Shown here piece after piece: positions 10,065-19,899 of a stretch of 64,000 nt of DNA; the stretch's first letter is position 1; the number at the start of each line of letters is the position of its first letter. Below the pieces are notes generated by a model, which saw nothing but the letters and a program-made list of their open reading frames with translations, made no database searches and had not been told where the DNA came from. Location: positions 1,275,533 through 1,339,532 of the forward strand of contig JASKMD010000027.1 in assembly GCA_030144725.1 (NCBI GenBank), given 5' to 3'. This DNA comes from Haematococcus lacustris. Lineage: Eukaryota > Chlorophyta > Chlorophyceae > Chlamydomonadales > Haematococcaceae. The translations under genes and the position numbers were made by a program.

Positions 10065-13000
10065 ATGTCGAAGGTCAAGGGCCAAGGCCTGCGGGAGCAG
10101 GTTGGGGCTACGGCTTTCTGTGCTGAAATATGGCCAGGGGACAAAGTTTTCTTAGCTGTGCCTATGGCGCCGCTGAACACAGGACCTGAAGACCCTTGAT
10201 CCCTCAAAGCTGACTCCGCTGTCTCCAGAGGTCATCAGCAGGCAGGCCACGATCAATATTGGTCGGTGGGCTTGCACAGCCGCTCCCTTGGAAGTGAAGC
10301 TCTTGGGTACTACCTGCTCATTGTACTGACACTACAGGAACAATTGGGCACGTCGCACACGGCAAGTCGACAGTCGTCAAGGCCATTTCCGGCGTACAGA
10401 CCGTGCGATTTAAGAACGAGCTTGAGAGGAACATTACTATTAAGCTAGGATACGCTAATGCGAAGATCTACCAGTGCGGCAGCTGCGAGCGGCCGGCATG
10501 CTTCAGAGCCTACGGCAGCAACAAGGAGGACACTCCTCCCTGCGAGCTGTGCAGCAGTCCGATGCACCTTGTGCGCCACGTCTCTTTCGTGGACTGCCCA
10601 GGGCACGACATTCTGATGGCCACCATGTTGAACGGTGCAGCAGTCATGGACGGCGCTCTGCTCCTCATCGCGGCAAACGAGACGTGCCCTCAGCCGCAGA
10701 CGTCCGAGCACTTGGCTGCGGTGGAGATCATGCGACTCAAAGACATCATCATCCTACAGGTCTGATTCAGGCTGCCTGCCTGCCTGCCAGAGTTGGGGCC
10801 TTGGGCTGCCTGCAGGTCCAAGCCATGGCTACCTGCCAGGGATCCCACAGGGGTCTGCCAGCAGAACTGGCGCACAGCATAGGAACCACAAATGCTATCG
10901 CGAAAGGAGAGGAGTAGCATCAGCAGCTCTGGAGCAGCATGAAGAGGGCAGTGTCAGTAGCGCCAGCATGTCTGCACTGTGAAGTTTTCCATAGACTCGA
11001 TGATTGGCAAGTTCGAACCATAAGTGACAAGCAGGGGTGTCGTCTTGCTTTTCTTATGTAGCATCGTCACACAGGACAGGTGATGACAGCTGCAGCTTTG
11101 AAGGACAGCTGCAGCTTTGAAGCACCACAACAGCAGGGCAGCAGCATCAGAGGCAGGCACTTCCCAGGCTGATGTGGGGTGGGATCGCCACAACCAGAAA
11201 CAGCAGTTCCCTGTCATATGACTACCTGCAAGCCTTGCACACCTCAAAGCCCCTGCACTTGTACCTGCCCACAGACCAACACGGGCTGGCCTCCTTGCAT
11301 GTGCTGTGTGCGCTGACCACCCACCCCAACCGCACGGCTTCACACGCCTGCACCCAACGCCTTGCACACAACACCATGCACCCAACCAACCAACCACCTG
11401 CAGCCCACCCCCCACCCTCCACCCTATCCCCCTCCCTTGCTCATGACACAGGTCACCCAGGCTGTTGAGGCTGACCGACCAGCTGTGATGCACTGCCATG
11501 TTGCTGCGTGTGAGCAGAACAAGATCGACCTGATCACGGAGGTGGCGGCAGTGAACCAGCACGAGACCATCCAGAAGTTCATCCAGGGCACCATCGCAGA
11601 CGGCGCACCCGTGGTGCCGGTGTCAGCGCAGCTCAAGTACAACATTGACGTGGTGTGCGAGTACATCATGAAGCGCATCCCCGTGCCTGTCAGGTGACGC
11701 ACAGACCGGGGGCTGCTGAGGTGGCGGTGGGAGGGCAGGGGCTGCAGGGCCAGGGCCAGGGTGTCAGCCCCGTACAAGGGCAGGGGCTGCAGGGCTAGGG
11801 CTAGGGCTAGGCTGAGGGTTTGAGCACCTTATACAAGGTCAAGGGCGGGGGCTTATACAAGGTCAAGGGTGAGAGCACTGTACTGTAGGGCGGGGGCCAG
11901 GGTCAGGGTGAAGGTGAGAGCACCTTAGAAGGGCGGGGGCCAGGGTCAGGGTGAAGGTGAGAGCACCTTAGAAGGCTAGAAGGGCGGGGGCTAGGACACG
12001 GGTGAGGACTAGGACACGGGTTAGAAGGGCGGGGGCTAGGACACGGGTGAGTTTGAGAGCACCACAGCAGTCCTACTGAAGAAGCAGGCGACAGCCAGCA
12101 GCAGTGGTGGTCAGGGGCAGCGCTGCCTGCTTGGAGTGGCACGTGGTCCAGCAGGCGCACCAGCTGCAGCAGCAGCAGCATGGGGGATCTCCCTTGGTGA
12201 GGCGCAGGGAGGGAGTACAGGTTGACTCAGCTGAAGGGGCTACATGCTACTACTAGGGCGCTAACCAGCCGTCGCAGCAGCAGCAGCAGCAGGAGCGGGG
12301 GCATCAGCAGCAGCGGAGGCAGCGCGTGTGCTGGAACCGGCGCCAGGGCAGTAGGGCAGGCAGGGGTGGCAGGTCTCTGGCTCTGCATAGCTGCGCAACA
12401 CCTGCATCACCCAGGCCTGCATCACACCTGCATTACACTTGCATCACACCTGCATCACACCTGCATTACACCTGCATCACACCTGCATTACACCTGCATC
12501 ACACCTGCATCACACCTGCATCACCCAGGCTGGCCTCCTGGCCCCCCTGACCTACCGGGTCTACAGGGCACTGCTGCTGGCCACCAGAACAAGCGGGACA
12601 CCTCACCTGCTGCTGCCAGATCTGCAGCACTGCTCATCCTCTAGCTCACCACCAGCAGCACCTGGACCAGCACCACCTCCGCCAGCACCAAGCACCAGCG
12701 CCAACATATACCAGCATGCCCACCACGGCTGCGAGCCAGGCACATTAGGGAGCGAGAAGTCCAGCATGGACAGTGCCGGGAGCAGCAACTGCAGTGGCAC
12801 TCGACCTCAATGGCAGCTGCTGCCACCACAGCTAGGTGCACCGCTGCCCTGGGCCATCAGCCAGGCCTGAGCCCATTGGACTACAGCCTGCTGACAGCAG
12901 CGACAGCAGTGTCAGGCTCATGGAGTTTACCTGTACACACACATTGACCTGCTGACACATTGACCTGCTGACACATTGACCTATACACACACACTGGCCT

Positions 13001-13882
13001 GCTGACACTTTGGTCAGGAGCAGTACAGGTGTTAGTCCCAGCCAGAGGTGTACATTCATGCTGTGTCTCCACCTAGCACCACCACTGCGCCTGCAGCTCC
13101 ACCATCCACCTGACTAGCTGCTCAGACCAGGCCTTGCTTGTCGTCCAGCCGAACGCCTCCAGCCAGCCAGCCAGCCAGCCAGCCGGCCGACCACCTCCAG
13201 TCACCCACTGCCCACCAAACGAAGCCAGGCCTTTCAATTCTGGCTTACCAGGGAATGCAGAGACTTGACTGCAGTAAGGAGGTCCCTGCGCGCACCGAGG
13301 CTGCTGCCACCACTGCTATGATTGCCTCACACTGATCTTCACTCGTGCACTGGCTGCCTGGCAATGCCTTGAGTTGCAATTTTCAGCCCCTGCCACCCTT
13401 CTGCCACCCGTCCACCTGCCTGCTGCCCGGCCACCTGGCCACCTGCCTGCTGCCTGCTGCCTTATGTCCCTCTGCCTGCTGGCACCCGTCTGTCAAGCTG
13501 CTTGCTGCTTTTCGCCACCTGCCTGCTGCCTTTCGCCACCTGCCTGCTGCCTTTTGTCTGCCAAGCTGCCTGCTGCCTGCTGGTACCCGACCACCTGTCA
13601 GCCGTCCACCCGCTGTGCTGGCAGGGACTTCACCTCCCCTCCCCAAATGATCGTCATCCGCTCCTTTGACGTCAACAAGCCAGGCTCTGAGGTGGACGAC
13701 CTCAAGGGCGGGGTGGCAGGCGGCTCCATCCTGCAGGTCAGCAGAGGGAGGGGAGGGGCAAGCCTCGACACCCCCTCAACCCCTTACACCTTTGCAGGCA
13801 CCAAGCACAGTCCCTGCAGCTCCACCATCCACCTGACTAGGTGACCCGAGTAGGCCTTGCTTGCCAGCCAGACGACCACCTA

Positions 13883-13957
<75 letters not shown>

Positions 13958-16551
13958 GCCCCAGACCCCAGCCAGCCCCAGCCAGCCAGCCAACGGATCA
14001 CCTCCATCCAGGCACCCCTCCCCCCTCATCCCCCCTAGAGCCTCACAGCCAGCCGGCCGGCCGGTTCACCCACCCACTGTCCACCAAAGCAAGCCAGGCC
14101 TTCCAGTGCAGTCCTGCCAGGGAGTGCAGAGACGGTACTGGCTCGCTTTGGTGTGCTGTGCCCTGGCTTGCCCCCCATCCCCCTTATCCCCCCTTTAACC
14201 CCTGGTGCCTGCCCTGGTGCCTGTCAGGGTGTGCTGCGCATGGGCCAAGAGATCGAGGTGCGCCCAGGCATCATCACCAAGGACGGCGAGGGCCGCGTGA
14301 AGTGCATCCCGGTGTACAGCCGCGTGGTGTCGCTGTTCGCGGAGCAGAACGAGCTGCAGTACGCCGTGCCCGGAGGGCTCATTGGGGTGGGCCTCACGGT
14401 GGACCCCACCCTCACTCGCGCGGATCGGCTGGTGGGGCAGGTGCTGGGTGAGGTGAGTGTGACCCCCCGTGGGTGCTGGGTGTGACCGGGGGTGTGATCC
14501 TGTGACAGGGTGCCATGCAAGGTGCCATGGATGAGGGAGGCGGGTGGGACGAGGGAGGGGAGGGTTCTGATAGTTTGAGGGCTGGCATTAGGGACAGAGG
14601 GTGGAAGGCTGCCTGCTGTGCTGAGGGACCCTGACTGGGGTGGTGTGAGGGTGGGAGGGTGGGAGGGTTGGGCGTTGATTGCAGAAGATGAGCACCTGGG
14701 GCAGGGCAGGGTTGCCCATCCCTGGCCTGCCTCCCAACACCTTGACCCGCCACACATTCTCAAAGCACCGCCAAGGTGTCTGCGGGCAGGTGCTGCCCCC
14801 CTCACCCCCTCCTCACCCCCTTGCTCTAATGCACAGACCAGGTGCTCACCTCCCTGGCTTGCCTCCCAGCACCTTGACCTGCCACATATTCCTGATACAC
14901 CGTGAAAGTGCCCGCGGCTCAGCGCGGCCCCCCTGACCCCTCCCCACTATCTTGCTGGGATGCAGAGAGGTCACCTGCTGGGTTGCCCGTGGCCAACTCC
15001 GTGGCACCTTGACCTGCCACACATGCCCTCTTCCTACCACCCTCCCACACCTTCCCATTCCCACCCTCTCCTTGCCCGGCCTTCATACCTGTTGCTGTTC
15101 GGCTGTTTGGCTTGAGGCCGACTACCATCTTGCTCTGATGCATATAGCTCACCTGCTATCAAGTGCCCCTGCCCTATCTTCCTCCTCCCACCCTCATCTT
15201 GCCCGGCCCTCTCACGTGGCGTTGTGCTGTGTGGCTTGGGGGTGATAGGTGGGCGCCTTGCCTGACGTGTACAGCGAGCTGGAGATCAACTTCTTCCTGC
15301 TGCGCCGCCTGCTGGGGGTGCGGAGTAAAGAGGGAGAGAAGCAGAGCAAGGTAGGGCGGAAAGGGAAGGAAGGGGATGGCAGGGCAGGGGAGAGAGAGGG
15401 GCAGTGAGGCGAGGGTTTAAGGACCAGTGCAAGGGCAAGGTAGGCTGATGGCGTTGGTGGTGAAGTCATACTTGCTACACGCCCGACCCGACCCGACCCG
15501 ACCCGACCCGACCCGACCTGACCTGACCTGACCTGACCTGACCTGACCTGACCTGACCCCCCAGGTGACCTGACCTGACCTGACCTGACCTGACCTGACC
15601 TGACCTGACCTGACCTGACCTGACCTGACCTGACCTGACCTGACCTGACCTGACCTGACCTGACCTGACCTGACCTGACCTGACCTGACCTGACCTGACC
15701 TGACCTGACCTGACCTGACCTGACCTGACCTGACCTGACCTGACCTGACCTGACCTGACCTGACCTGACCTGACCTGACCTGACCTGACCTGACCTGACC
15801 TGACCTGACCTGACCTGACCTGACCTGACCTGACCTGACCTGACCTGACCTGACCTGACCTGACCTGACCTGACCTGACCTGACCTGACCTGACCTGACC
15901 TGACCTGACCCGACCCGACCCGACCCGACCTGACCTGACCTGGCCTGACCTGACCCCCAGGTGACAAAGCTAACCAAGGGTGAGGTGCTCATGCTCAACA
16001 TTGGCTCCATGTGCACGGGTGCGCGTGTGCTGGCTGTCAAACACGACCTGGCGAAGCTGCAGCTCACCTCACCCGTGTGCACCAAGAGCGGGGAGAAGGT
16101 GGCACTCAGCAGGTGGGGGCAGTAGGGGGGCCAAGGCAGGGGGGCCAGGGCAGGGCAAGGGAAGGGGAGGGGGAGGGGGGAGGGGATGGGGAAGGGGGAG
16201 GGGAAAGGGGAAGAAGAAGGGGGAGAGTTGTTAAAGATTGAGGGGAGGGGAGGAAGTGGGGAAAGGGGAGGGCTGCATGCTGTCTGACCCCGCCTATGTC
16301 TCACTGGGCTCAGACTGCCCTGCTGCCTTTGGGCACAAAGTGGGATGGGAGTGAGGTGGGAGTGATGCGAGTGGCAGAGTGATGTGAGGCAGCGGCCTGG
16401 GTGGGCTGTGTGTGCTGGCCAGCACCAACAACCTGTTGCCTACCGCCTGTCTCGCTGACTACTCAGGCGAGTGGAGAAGCACTGGCGGCTGATTGGATGG
16501 GGCCAGATCCAGCAAGGCCTGTGTATGGACCTGCCCACTCGCCCTGCCTGA
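10065..16551 (+). CDS. EIF2G: Translation initiation factor eIF2 subunit gamma (9 exons)
   Basis: The GTP-binding subunit of eIF2, which delivers initiator Met-tRNA to the 40S ribosome in the cytosol. Exons: 10,065-10,100; 10,183-10,261; 10,338-10,759; 11,518-11,693; 13,625-13,736; 14,228-14,452; 15,249-15,350; 15,961-16,112; 16,467-16,551. All introns are GT-AG and phases agree, giving 462 residues, the normal family length. Motifs in order: GHVAHGKST (P-loop), the switch-I region with [15 protein letters not shown], a Cys4 zinc ribbon (CGSC...CELC), DCPGH (G3), NKID (G4), SAQ (G5), then domain II ([11 protein letters not shown]) and domain III up to [10 protein letters not shown]. The start ATG gives [12 protein letters not shown], which runs into the conserved [16 protein letters not shown]. 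The last residues ([11 protein letters not shown]) are not conserved. Introns 3, 4, 6 and 7 are long and repeat-rich. Confidence 0.95.
11760..12065. repeat. Irregular minisatellite in eIF2 gamma intron 4
   Basis: Repeated GGGCGGGGGCCAGGGTCAGGG and GAGAGCACCTTAGAAG units, each present two or more times with variants (GGCTAGGACACGGGTGA), lie directly after exon 4. Confidence 0.7.
12403..12533. repeat. 11-bp tandem repeat in eIF2 gamma intron 4
   Basis: About ten copies of ACCTGCATCAC with a frequent T variant (ACCTGCATTAC). Confidence 0.85.
13073..13265. repeat. Intron module IM, copy in eIF2 gamma intron 4
   Basis: Contains CTCCACCATCCACCTGACTAG, GGCCTTGCTTG, a short CCAG tetranucleotide run, and GAAGCCAGGCCTTTC...GGGAATGCAGAGAC. 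The same blocks in the same order and orientation occur in intron 5 at 13,808-14,133. Confidence 0.75.
13808..14133. repeat. Intron module IM, copy in eIF2 gamma intron 5, with (CCAG)n
   Basis: Same order of blocks as 13,073-13,265, but with the CCAG run expanded to roughly 18 units at 13,883-13,957 and CCGG units near 14,052-14,063. Confidence 0.8.
15483..15956. repeat. (CCTGA)n pentanucleotide array in eIF2 gamma intron 7
   Basis: About 470 bp of CCTGA units with CCCGA variants at both edges. The array runs straight into the acceptor of exon 8 (TGACCCCCAG at 15,951-15,960). One unit near 15,554-15,570 reads TGACCCCCCAGGTGACC, a near copy of that intron-exon junction. Being a 5-bp repeat without stops, it is open in every frame (RSGQV on the minus strand). 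Confidence 0.95.
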
Positions 16552-16896
16552 GCCGCTGGGCTGGGCCAGGCTTTGAATTCAGGAGCGGGAGAAGGTGGAA
16601 GGTACCCTGAGACTGGGCAAGAGCAGCTCGCTCGCAAGCCAGATCTGAGTTGGGTTGACCGAGCTTGGTTGCACTCAGCTTGGGTTGTGCTTGGCCACTG
16701 GCTAAACTGGCTGGACTGCCGTGCCTAGACAGCCGGGCTGGACATGGCAGACCAGACTAGATGCGCATGGTTGGTGTTGTGCTCTTACTGACTTGCGTGC
16801 ACTGGTTCGTGCTTGGTATGCTGATGGCTGCTGCGTTGGCAGTGGGCCTATGAAACCCCGAGGTATTGGAAACGAGCTTGACAGGATGAACCAGCC

Positions 16897-17013
16897 CCTT
16901 GTCCCTCACTAGGGCCTCCATTTTAGCCGGAAGTAGCAGCCACTAGCAGCCACTAATTAGCTCCGGCTAAAATAGTGTTATTGGGCTGTGTGGAGTAAAC
17001 CCAGTGCACTAAT
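16897..17013. repeat. Dispersed repeat R2 with hairpin, copy 2
   Basis: Same block as 8,130-8,280. Here 16,920-16,931 (ATTTTAGCCGGA) pairs perfectly with 16,962-16,973. Relative to copy 1, a G-C pair is replaced by T-A, so the stem is kept. Confidence 0.75.
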
Positions 17014-17133
17014 GGCACATGAGCCGCCTACCACCTACAATATTGCCTGACCCGAGGGCTATGATGTAGAGTTGGCATGAACTGCATGCACTAATTGTAA
17101 GCTGATGACAGCTCAAGAGGAGGGGGGCACACA

Positions 17134-17818
17134 CTACTGTGCCTTAGCAGGCTGCTGCTGCTGCTCCTGGGCCTTGGGGGGCTTGTCTCGCAGCCGCTTG
17201 TACCCCAGGCCAGGGTACTCCTTGCCCTTGGCTGGCAGAGCTCCCTGGTCTGGCCAGAAGCACAGCTCCAGCGGCCGCCACCTGCTCTCCCCAATGCGCT
17301 GCATGTTCAGCGCTGCATTGCAGTCCCTGTCCAGCCACCTGCCTGGCTGTGGTGCTGGCTTGGCTTTGGCAGCCTTGCCCTGGGCCTTGCCCTTGGTGGG
17401 CTCAGCTGCCCCTGGCTCAGCCTTGGTGCGCTTGCTGCGCTTGGCTGGCTGGGGTGTGCTGGGCCCTGGCTCTGAGGCTGCTGCCTGTGTGGCTGCCTGG
17501 CTGCTGCGGGGGGCCTGTGGGGGCCTGCGGGGGGCCACTACCGGGCACCACACCAGGCCCCGCACTGGCTGGCCACGCTCCTGGCTCCAGGCTGGGCGCA
17601 CCAGGCGCTCTTCCACCTGCCCTGCTGGAGGCCTCCAGCCTGCAGGCCTGGTGGCACTGAGTGTGTTCAGCTCCACCTCACAGGGCTTCACGCGCATGGA
17701 ACCAACAGGAGCGACGGGTTATCTCACAGCGCGTAACTCACGTCTAGGGCTCACGTCACGGCTGGGGACACGCACCTTTACGTTTCTTGTCGCTACCCTT
17801 CCGCTTCTCCTTAGCCAT
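17134..17818 (-). pseudogene. TnpB/Fanzor-like remnant F4 (internally deleted)
   Basis: An ATG at 17,818 on the minus strand opens MAKEKRKGSDKKRK, followed by a possible donor (GTGCGT). From 17,697 down to the stop at 17,134 a 187-codon ORF is uninterrupted: MRVKPCEVELN, WRPPAGQVEERL, RGQPVRGLVWCPV, a P/S/K-rich linker, then GRWLDRDCNAALNMQRIGE (RuvC-III) and GKEYPGLGYKR with a Q-rich tail. It is the best-preserved C-terminal half among the related copies. It lacks the region between the basic start and CEVEL, including the DEHRT (RuvC-II) part seen in F1. The 3' flank to about 17,030 is shared with F1 and F3. Confidence 0.6.
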
Positions 17819-17975
17819 CACGCGATGCGCAGTGCGACGGGCGGTGGCGTCTTCGAGCAACTTGGGTTTCCCGTGAAGAATACACGGTTGTGTGAAAATA
17901 CACAAGTGCAAGGAAAAGGGAACAGGGCCAAGCCAATCCAGTCAACCCCAGCTGTCAGCCACCTAGCCACTATAG

Positions 17976-18182
17976 CCATCAAAGAAGATCTCAGCCCTGA
18001 AGCAGCTCCATGCGGGCTTGCAGAAAGCCTACCAGAAAGCGCTCCTCCCACAGGATGTGGACCTTCTGCAAGTTGCTGTGTACAAGAAGACGTACCAAGA
18101 CCTAGTGCGACGCGTCATGGGAGGTGACAAGATCTGGTGGGTGCACATGGGCATGGGCCAGCTGCCTCGTGTGGTGATGTAG
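17976..18182 (+). other. Short unassigned ORF (possible terminal exon)
   Basis: An open stretch of about 68 codons with a coding-like composition (contains QLHAGLQKAYQKAL, VAVYKKTYQDLVRR and KIWWVHMGMGQLP) ends in TAG at 18,180-18,182. There is no ATG at its start; a CATCAAAG/AAG acceptor is possible. No family recognised. It lies just before dispersed repeat R1. Confidence 0.25.
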
Positions 18183-18267
18183 CAAGTCATGCAGCGCTGC
18201 CATGGCTAAGACAGCCAGTACAGCCATGACCCTACTCTGCCACCCCAGTGTCTTGCTTTAGCCTTGC

Positions 18268-18465
18268 GGTGCTATTGCCCCTAGGACGTGCTCGTTGAGG
18301 CTTGACAGCTCCAGCACTGCCATCCAGCCAATCTTAGCAGCCTAGCAGCCACTGCTGCACGGTATAGCGTGGCTGACCTGCCTGTGTGTGTTGCAGCAAA
18401 AACACCAATCGCCCCTGCATTGAGGATGGCTGATGTGGTGATGGATTGACCACAGATGACTGCGT
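18268..18465. repeat. Dispersed repeat R1, copy 2
   Basis: Near-identical to 7,630-7,850 (see that entry), same orientation, lacking the CGTGGAGGG insertion. Confidence 0.8.
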
Positions 18466-18787
18466 GCTGTGGGCCTGCTCAGACCCGCTACTAAACCCCT
18501 CGAGCCTGACAGGCCCAGGAGCCCCCTCCATCACGTCCATCAGTGCACCACGGCTGCGGCTTTTCCATGATTAGCTTTCGCACGCAAGGATGCTTCCATG
18601 TGACGGGAATGCAATCACAACAAGTCGCTCAGTCGCAACTCAGTCGCAACTGCAGAAGGACATTGGACTGGACATTGGACAGAAGGACATCGGACTGGAA
18701 GGCGGGGGCAGTGGTGTGGGCGGGGACCAAGGCGGGCTGGGGGCGGGGTCGGCACAACATAGGCCTAGGGTTGGGGTCAGGATGTCC

Positions 18788-18900
18788 CAACATGGTGTTG
18801 GTAATCTTCATGCAAGTACTCTCTCAATAGTGTACCGTTTTCATTAGCGTTTACCGCATTGGCAGCTGCGAGTTACTGCGCGTCACCTGGCAAGCGGCGC
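18788..18900. repeat. Dispersed repeat R3, copy 1
   Basis: CAACATGGTGTTGGTAATC...CTCAATAGTGTACCG...TAGCGTTTACCGCATTGGC recurs in diverged form at 61,799-61,888. It is probably the end of a mobile element whose other end I could not define. Confidence 0.6.
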
Positions 18901-19344
18901 GTTACCTCTTGCGAGTAAGGCCATGCCGGCGCAAGCGATCGCGGACACACCTCAACTGCTCACCATCGATTGTTCTAGTGGTGAGCAGCGGCACCAATGA
19001 CTGAGCTGCGCCTGCTATCGAGCAGGAAGTACAATCAATGTTCAGCCCGCCGGGCTTGCTCCACGAGCCTTTCATTGGTGGAGGCGGCGTCGGAAGACCG
19101 TCGTGGGGCAAGTTACTGAGCGACATTGCAAAATAAGCGGAGAATGTGCGTTTCTCTCTAGCCAGTCACGCAGAAACTGGCATGTCCACAAACTGGCATG
19201 TTGTGAGCTGACCACACTGAATATCTAGATTCTGGCTCTGTAACTTTGTTCCTAACTCAACAACACAGCTGTTGGAGAAGAAAGCACGTCATTTCATTGA
19301 AAAAGCTTGTGGGAACATACATTGGCGTAACCTAACTTCGCCTT

Positions 19345-19840
19345 GCAGTGCTGACTAGCCCAACCGGACCACCCCCTGGCAGCCCCACCCCCTCCCAGCC
19401 CCGGCCCCACCCCCTCCCACCCCCTCCCAGCCCCAGCCCCGCCCTCCCACCCCCTCCCTCCCCCAACCCCGCCCTCCCACCCCCTCCCACCCCCTTCCAG
19501 CCCCAGCCCCGCCCTCCCAGCCCCTCCCACCCCCACTCCCACCCCTCCCACCCCCTCCCACCCCCTCCCAGCCCCTCCCAGCCCCTCCCACCTCCCACCC
19601 TGCCGCCCCTGACCTGCCCCCCCAACCTGCTGCACCCCCCTGGCAGCAGCAGGCAGCTGGTGCTGGTGCCGCCCCTGACCTGCCCCCCCCTCCTGCTGCA
19701 CCCCCCTGGCAGCAACAGGCAGCTGGTGCTGGTGCCTGCCCTGACCTGCCGCCCCCTCCTGCTGCACCCCCCTGGCAGCAGCAGGCAGCTGGTGCTGGTG
19801 CTGCCCCTGGGCTGCCCACCCCTCCAGCTGAGCAGCAGGG
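19345..19840. repeat. C-rich minisatellites
   Basis: 19,345-19,610 is built from CCCACCCCCTCCCAGCCCC-like units. 19,610-19,830 holds three to four copies of a unit of about 60 bp ending CAGGCAGCTGGTGCTGGTG. The long open frames here on both strands are products of the repeat. A related unit in reverse orientation is at 29,265-29,590. Confidence 0.85.
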
Positions 19841-19899
19841 GGTCAGGGCGGAGCTGGACACAAGCTCGACACGCAAGCGGAGGGGAGGGATCGGACCCA

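Noticed and set aside
15212..16304. Minus-strand ORFs of 251 and 295 codons (RSGQV repeats) over the eIF2 gamma introns
   Set aside because: They are read-throughs of a 5-bp satellite that lacks stops in every frame, antisense to a well-supported gene.
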